Positions 13,820-17,277 of a stretch of 17,277 bases of DNA are shown one piece after another. Below the pieces are notes generated by a model, which was not told where the DNA came from, did not search any database, and was given only the letters and a program-made list of their open reading frames with translations. The stretch lies in contig CAKRYI010000034.1 in NCBI GenBank assembly GCA_934426825.1, forward strand, positions 1 through 17,277, in the 5' to 3' direction. The position numbers were made by a program, and so were the translations under genes. Position 1 is the first letter of the stretch. The number at the start of each line of letters is the position of its first letter. Source of the stretch: an uncultured Acetatifactor sp. (GTDB lineage: Bacteria; Bacillota; Clostridia; Lachnospirales; Lachnospiraceae).

Positions 13820-15199
13820 ATGGCGAAGGGAAAGACAGCTTCCATATTTTACTGTCAGAATTGCGGATATGAGTCCACCAAGTGGATGGGACAGTGTCCG
13901 GGCTGCAAAGAATGGAATACTTTCGTGGAGGAGACGGTCAGCCGCTCGGAGATGAAAAACACAGGTGGTATTCGCGGACATCAGGGGGAAAAGGCAGAAC
14001 CCTGCCTTCTGTCGGAGGTTTCCATTAAAGAGGAGGATAAAGTTCTCACCGGAATCCCGGAACTGGACAGGGTTTTGGGTGGTGGAATTGTACAAGGCTC
14101 TTTGACATTAGTGGGCGGTGACCCCGGAATCGGAAAATCAACACTGCTGTTGCAGGTGTGCCGGAACCTGGCAGAAGCAGGGCATAAGGTGCTGTACATA
14201 TCCGGCGAGGAATCGCAGGTACAGATTAAGATGAGGGCAGACCGGATAGGCAGCTTTTCAGAGCATATGCTCTTATTGTGCGAGACGGCGCTGGACGTTA
14301 TTGCGGAGGTGATACGAAAGCAGAAACCGGAGATGGTAGTCATTGACTCCATTCAGACTATGTACAATGATACGGTTTCCGCAGCACCGGGAAGCGTGTC
14401 CCAGGTGCGGGAATCAACGGGAGTTTTGTTACAACTGGCGAAGGGACTTGGCGTTTCCGTTTTTATTGTCGGTCACGTTACCAAGGAAGGAACGGTGGCA
14501 GGCCCGAGGGTGCTGGAGCATATGGTGGACACTGTCCTTTATTTTGAGGGCGACAGGCACGCTTCCTACCGGGTGCTCAGGGGAGTGAAGAACCGTTTCG
14601 GTTCCACCAATGAGATAGGCGTTTTTGAAATGCGGGAGGAAGGGTTAATCGAGGTGAAAAATCCGTCGGAGTTTATGCTAAACGGAAGACCGGAGGATGC
14701 CAGCGGTTCCGTGGTGGCGTGCTCCATGGAGGGAACCCGACCGATTTTAATAGAGATTCAGGCGCTGGTGTGCCATACCAATTTCGGAATCCCCAGAAGG
14801 CAGACCACGGGAACGGATTTCAACCGTGTGAATTTGTTGATGGCGGTTTTGGAGAAACGCTCCGGATTTCAGCTTTCCGGCTGCGATGCCTATGTGAATA
14901 TTACCGGCGGTATGAAAATCATGGAACCGGCGATTGATTTGGGGATTGTGCTTGCGATTATTTCCAGCTTCCGCAATGCGGTGATTCCCTCAAAGGTGAT
15001 GGCGTTCGGGGAAGTGGGACTGAGCGGGGAAGTGAGAGCCGTGAGCATGGCGAAGCAGCGTGTGGCGGAGGCGGAAAAGTTAGGCTTTGACACCTGTATT
15101 TTGCCGGCAGTCTGCGCGGCGGAATGTAAAAAGGGAAGTAAGATGAAAATTGTGGGCGTTGAGAACATACAGGACGCCGTTGAATATTTGTTCCGGTAA
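13820..15199 (+). CDS. radA: DNA repair protein RadA (Sms)
   Basis: RecA-like ATPase and branch-migration factor acting with RecA in recombinational repair. 459 residues from ATG 13820 with AGAGG seven bases upstream; a frame opening earlier at 13727 would run through the terminator and is rejected. N-terminal zinc finger C12-x2-C15 and C26-x2-C29, Walker A GGDPGIGKST (99-108), the RadA-specific KNRFG motif (257-261), and a C-terminal Lon-like domain containing TGTDFNRV and EVGLSGEVRAV. The clpC-radA proximity is a common Firmicute arrangement; the usual disA partner is not next door, and transcription ends against the convergent MATE gene. Confidence 0.96.
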   Translation: MAKGKTASIFYCQNCGYESTKWMGQCPGCKEWNTFVEETVSRSEMKNTGGIRGHQGEKAEPCLLSEVSIKEEDKVLTGIPELDRVLGGGIVQGSLTLVGGDPGIGKSTLLLQVCRNLAEAGHKVLYISGEESQVQIKMRADRIGSFSEHMLLLCETALDVIAEVIRKQKPEMVVIDSIQTMYNDTVSAAPGSVSQVRESTGVLLQLAKGLGVSVFIVGHVTKEGTVAGPRVLEHMVDTVLYFEGDRHASYRVLRGVKNRFGSTNEIGVFEMREEGLIEVKNPSEFMLNGRPEDASGSVVACSMEGTRPILIEIQALVCHTNFGIPRRQTTGTDFNRVNLLMAVLEKRSGFQLSGCDAYVNITGGMKIMEPAIDLGIVLAIISSFRNAVIPSKVMAFGEVGLSGEVRAVSMAKQRVAEAEKLGFDTCILPAVCAAECKKGSKMKIVGVENIQDAVEYLFR

Positions 15200-15201
15200 A
15201 G

Positions 15202-15238
15202 AAATGGGCAAAAATCAGATTTTGATTTTTGTCCATTT
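15202..15238. terminator. Shared bidirectional terminator between radA and the MATE gene
   Basis: AAATGGGCAAAAATC (15202-15216) pairs with GATTTTTGTCCATTT (15224-15238), one wobble, 7-base loop. The hairpin starts three bases after the radA stop. On the minus strand its first arm is the last codons of the MATE gene, whose stop is at 15217-15215. The A/T runs lie within the stem in both directions. Confidence 0.7.
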
Positions 15239-16582
15239 TCCCTGACGGAAGCGGATGGAGGCGAAGAGATAGCGGGCAATCTGGTCACCCAGCACACCGA
15301 ACCAGATACCGATAATTCCCATGCCCAGCGTATAGCCGAAAAGGTAGGATACGGCGGTTCTTACCAGGGTGACGCTGATGGTGGAGGATACCGCGGTGTA
15401 AAGGGTATCGCCCGCACCCCGCAGACATCCCATGTAAATTACCTGACAAATCTGGAAGATTACGACAAAGATAATAACGTGCATGATTTGTACGCCGATG
15501 GCGACAATGTGTTTTGCGTTTGGGAAGAACAGGCTGTAGAGCAGTTCCGCACCGAAAAAGTAGACGAACACCAGCACAAAGGCGATGGTAAAGCCTGTCA
15601 TTTTGCAGGTGCGCCCGTATTCCTTGGCAAGTTTTTCGTCGTTTGCGCCGAGGCTTCGTCCGATAAGCGCCACGGCGGTGGATTGCAGACCGTCACCGAA
15701 GGAGAAGGACAGACCCATGATATTCATGCCGACCTGATGTGCAGCCATGGCATCGGTGCCCTGATGAGCTGCCATAATGGCGGTGAGCATGAAACCGACC
15801 CTCATCAATACCTGTTCAAAAAATACACTGTAGCCCACCTTTACGAGACTGGTAAATGCGGAAAGGGAGGCTTTTATTTTGTTGCACACAATATAAGGAA
15901 TACTGATAAAATCATTGGGTTTGAATATGGACACAATGCTCATGATACAGGACACGACGGTGCCGCTGACGGTGGCAATGGCAGCACCGGCAATGCCGAG
16001 GGCGGGGAAACCGAAATGTCCGTTAATCAATAAATAGTTCAGTATAATATTGATGGTATTTGAAGTTACGTTGGTGCGCATGGTGATTTTTGTATTGCCT
16101 GCGCCGCGCTGGGCAGAGTTAATACCCATCTGAATACAGTTGAAAATCATGCCGCCCATAATAATCTGAAAATAGGTCACGGCTCCGTCGTGGGTTTCCG
16201 GGGAGGAACCACAGAAGCTGATAATGGGACTCGCAAACACCACAAAAAGAACGCTGAGCACGCAGGCGGCAATGACAATAAACCAGAGTGCGGTGAGCAA
16301 AAGGCTGTTAGCGTCCTCACGGCGTTCTTCGCCGCGCCTTCTTGCCACAAGGGCGGAGACAGCGACATTTACCGCAAAAAAGAGGGACAGTCCCATGAAT
16401 TTAGGCTGCGTGGTAAGTCCGACCGCCGCCACGGCGTCGGAGCCTAAGGAGCTGACCATCAGGGAATCCACCAGACCTGCAAAGGCGACAAAGAAGGATT
16501 CGATAATGGCGGGCCATGCCATATTTAAAGTAACTTTCAGACAGTTTTTATTGACCGGTTGTAAGAAAGAAATGCGGTTCAT
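15215..16582 (-). CDS. MATE-family multidrug/sodium antiporter
   Basis: Inner-membrane efflux protein of the multidrug and toxin extrusion family, NorM-like, driven by Na+ or H+. 455 residues from ATG at 16582, with about 12 hydrophobic segments in two six-helix halves. Family-like stretches include MAWPAIIESFFVAFAGLVDSLMVSSLG at the first helix region, then QPKFMGLSLFF, and in the second half VGYSVFFEQVLMRVGF, AAHQVGMNIMGLSFSFGDGLQSTAVALIGRSLGA and CLRGAGDTLY. AAAGGGA before the chosen ATG and agreement with the family N-terminus decide the start; the frame stays open upstream to 16750 but lacks family likeness there. The substrate cannot be predicted. It lies downstream of tRNA-Trp, separated by a terminator and a leader with inverted repeats. 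Confidence 0.93.
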   Translation of the reverse strand: MNRISFLQPVNKNCLKVTLNMAWPAIIESFFVAFAGLVDSLMVSSLGSDAVAAVGLTTQPKFMGLSLFFAVNVAVSALVARRRGEERREDANSLLLTALWFIVIAACVLSVLFVVFASPIISFCGSSPETHDGAVTYFQIIMGGMIFNCIQMGINSAQRGAGNTKITMRTNVTSNTINIILNYLLINGHFGFPALGIAGAAIATVSGTVVSCIMSIVSIFKPNDFISIPYIVCNKIKASLSAFTSLVKVGYSVFFEQVLMRVGFMLTAIMAAHQGTDAMAAHQVGMNIMGLSFSFGDGLQSTAVALIGRSLGANDEKLAKEYGRTCKMTGFTIAFVLVFVYFFGAELLYSLFFPNAKHIVAIGVQIMHVIIFVVIFQICQVIYMGCLRGAGDTLYTAVSSTISVTLVRTAVSYLFGYTLGMGIIGIWFGVLGDQIARYLFASIRFRQGKWTKIKI

Positions 16583-16611
16583 ATGTAATATCCCTTTCTG
16601 AGTGAATTTTG

Positions 16612-16640
16612 AATGTATGGCGAATGAGACAGCAAGCCAA
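16612..16640 (-). promoter_or_regulatory. Possible promoter of the MATE gene
   Basis: On the minus strand TTGGCT (16640-16635) and TACATT (16617-16612) are 17 bases apart, placing the start about 25 bases before the start codon. Both boxes are imperfect. Confidence 0.4.
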
Positions 16641-16642
16641 AT

Positions 16643-16719
16643 GGGAAATCCAATCAATCGGCGGACAGGAGCAAGTATGTAAGCATATTGCGGTGATAAG
16701 AATCCTGTTCCGATTTCCC
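16643..16719 (-). promoter_or_regulatory. Inverted-repeat leader segment between tRNA-Trp and the MATE gene
   Basis: Read on the minus strand, GGGAAATC (16719-16712) pairs with GATTTCCC (16650-16643), and inside it ACAGGA pairs with TCCTGT. An alternative AATCGG/CCGATT pairing competes with the outer stem. If transcribed from the tRNA side this would be a structured 5' leader; I recognise no known riboswitch in it. Confidence 0.35.
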
Positions 16720-16720
16720 A

Positions 16721-16763
16721 GCAAAGAAAGCGGCTAGAAATGATTTTCACATTTCTAACCGCT
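16721..16763 (-). terminator. Terminator of tRNA-Trp
   Basis: A 14-bp stem (16763-16750 with 16742-16729, one wobble) and 7-base loop is followed on the minus strand by TTTCTTTG. It begins 13 bases after the tRNA 3' end. Confidence 0.75.
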
Positions 16764-16775
16764 TACCTATCGTAG

Positions 16776-16846
16776 CAGGGGAAGAGGGGATCGAACCCCC
16801 GTTAACGGTTTTGGAGACCGCCGCACTACCGCTGTACTATTCCCCT
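16776..16846 (-). tRNA. tRNA-Trp (anticodon CCA)
   Basis: 71 bases on the minus strand. The acceptor stem pairs AGGGGAA with TTCCCCT, and the discriminator base is G. The D arm is GTAC..GTGC, and the anticodon stem GCGGT/ACCGT holds the loop CTCCAAA, giving CCA. The T arm is GGGGG-TTCGATC-CCCTC. The 3' CCA is not encoded. All four stems form, so identity is secure. Confidence 0.95.
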
Positions 16847-16874
16847 ATCTCAGTGGAATTAACTGACAGAAGAT

Positions 16875-16904
16875 ATTGTAACACAGGGTATGGGCGTTTG
16901 GCAA
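16875..16904 (-). promoter_or_regulatory. Promoter of tRNA-Trp
   Basis: On the minus strand TTGCCA (16904-16899), 18 bases, TACAAT (16880-16875); the start would fall about 20 bases before the mature tRNA. Confidence 0.7.
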
Positions 16905-16905
16905 G

Positions 16906-16945
16906 AAAAAAATCAAATTTTTTGAATTTTTGAAATTTTTGAAAA
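16906..16945. other. Phased A/T tracts (probable curved DNA / UP element)
   Basis: Runs A7 (16906-16912), T6 (16918-16923), T5 (16927-16931), T5 (16936-16940) and A4 (16942-16945) recur about every 9-10 bases, as TTTTTGAA-type units. They lie directly upstream of the -35 of the tRNA promoter, where an A/T UP element stimulates stable-RNA genes. Confidence 0.55.
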
Positions 16946-16949
16946 TTCA

Positions 16950-16977
16950 TTGCTACCGAAGGATGGTATGGTATAAT
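16950..16977 (+). promoter_or_regulatory. Promoter leading into the structured repeat
   Basis: TTGCTA (16950-16955), 16 bases, TATAAT (16972-16977), the last preceded by TGG, forming an extended -10. It points rightward, away from tRNA-Trp. The same extended -10 recurs in the second repeat copy at 17202-17210. Confidence 0.6.
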
Positions 16978-17044
16978 GTACGCGAGCGAAAAAACAAGCG
17001 GCTGCGAAGCAGACATTTGTTTTTTGCCGCGATAACGAACGAAC
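16968..17044 (+). repeat. 77-bp direct repeat, copy 1
   Basis: Bases 16968-17044 are identical, as far as I can read, to 17201-17277. The unit carries an extended -10 (TGGTATAAT), then CGCGAGCG, then a hairpin in which AAAAAACAA (16989-16997) faces TTGTTTTTT (17017-17025) around an inner CTGC-GAA-GCAG stem. The T-run ends that hairpin like an intrinsic terminator, so a transcript from this promoter could be only about 40 bases. Confidence 0.9.
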
Positions 17045-17182
17045 CGCCTGCGTCAGCAGGCAATGAAGCGCGGAGCGCTGGGTTCGTGAGTTTTTCGGCA
17101 AGAGACTATAGGAGCCGTCTTGCCGCCATTGCATGGCGGATTATACAAGCCATGGCTCGAAAAGCAAATGTCCCTTCGGGAC
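17040..17182 (+). ncRNA. Candidate structured RNA between the repeat copies
   Basis: Several stems follow each other without a supported gene. CGAACC/GGTTCG (17040-17045, 17081-17086) encloses GCCTGC-GTCA-GCAGGC and AGCGC-GGA-GCGCT, making a three-way junction. CGGCAAGA/TCTTGCCG (17096-17103, 17118-17125) and CCGCCA/TGGCGG (17123-17139) follow, then GTCCC-TTC-GGGAC (17170-17182). Long-range pairings with the repeat are also possible (CGAGC 16983 with GCTCG 17155; GACATTTG 17012 with CAAATGTC 17165). Whether it is an RNA gene, a dispersed repeat element or both is not settled. Confidence 0.4.
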
Positions 17183-17200
17183 GCTTCCTTTTCTTCGCAC

Positions 17201-17277
17201 ATGGTATAATGTACGCGAGCGAAAAAACAAGCGGCTGCGAAGCAGACATTTGTTTTTTGCCGCGATAACGAACGAAC
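17201..17277 (+). repeat. 77-bp direct repeat, copy 2 (runs off the window)
   Basis: Second copy, 233 bases after the first, cut by the window edge, so the true repeat may be longer than 77 bases or part of a tandem array with a 233-base period. Confidence 0.9.

Noticed and set aside
15479..16033. 184-codon plus-strand frame opposite the MATE gene
   Set aside because: Shadow of the membrane protein's codon pattern; His/Gly/Asp-rich and without any motif.
16930..17268. 112-codon plus-strand frame across the end repeats
   Set aside because: It crosses the promoter and all hairpins of the repeat unit, has no ribosome site, and its two copies of the repeat are read in different frames.
16968..17277. 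CRISPR array
   Set aside because: Repeat is 77 bases with a 156-base structured spacer, only two copies, no cas gene.

Overview
The window looks like a chromosomal segment of a Gram-positive gut Clostridium relative, most likely Lachnospiraceae. Supporting signs are the moderate GC content, purine-rich Shine-Dalgarno sites, class-specific protein styles (the small protein after clpC, the long M29 aminopeptidase, the 18-residue integrase N-terminus of the Tn1549/Tn916 type) and the clpC-radA neighbourhood. This assignment rests on recognition of families, not on a search.

Layout. Bases 1-397 hold the end of a cell-surface protein, closed by a strong terminator. Bases 461-815 hold no intact gene: they carry what looks like the decayed xis-int end of an integrative element, a good sigma-A promoter, and a short hairpin leading into pyrE (pyrimidine synthesis). 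Two small membrane proteins follow, then a large M29-type metallo-aminopeptidase whose downstream spacer is full of inverted repeats. From about 4424 a promoter starts a purine cluster, purE-purM-purN-purD, with overlapping purM/purN and purN/purD reading frames. It is probably continued by a zinc-ribbon/HTH protein and an SH3-domain membrane protein with a repetitive cytoplasmic tail, ended by a terminator at about 10192-10238.

Next comes a GntR (YtrA-type) regulator overlapping clpC by one base, under a near-consensus promoter whose -10 lies inside a perfect inverted repeat. No CtsR, McsA or McsB gene is present here, so this protease chaperone appears to be under a different local regulator from the Bacillus model. 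A small uncharacterised protein with its own promoter, then radA (DNA repair), complete the rightward genes. A MATE efflux protein and tRNA-Trp(CCA) lie on the minus strand; radA and the MATE gene converge on one shared hairpin.

The last 310 bases are non-coding and highly structured. A 77-base sequence occurs twice, 233 bases apart, and the second copy runs off the window. Each copy has an extended -10 promoter directly followed by a T-rich hairpin, and the spacer between copies can fold into several stems including a three-way junction. This repeat array, the GntR-clpC regulatory unit and the integrase remnant in front of pyrE are the points most worth a second look.
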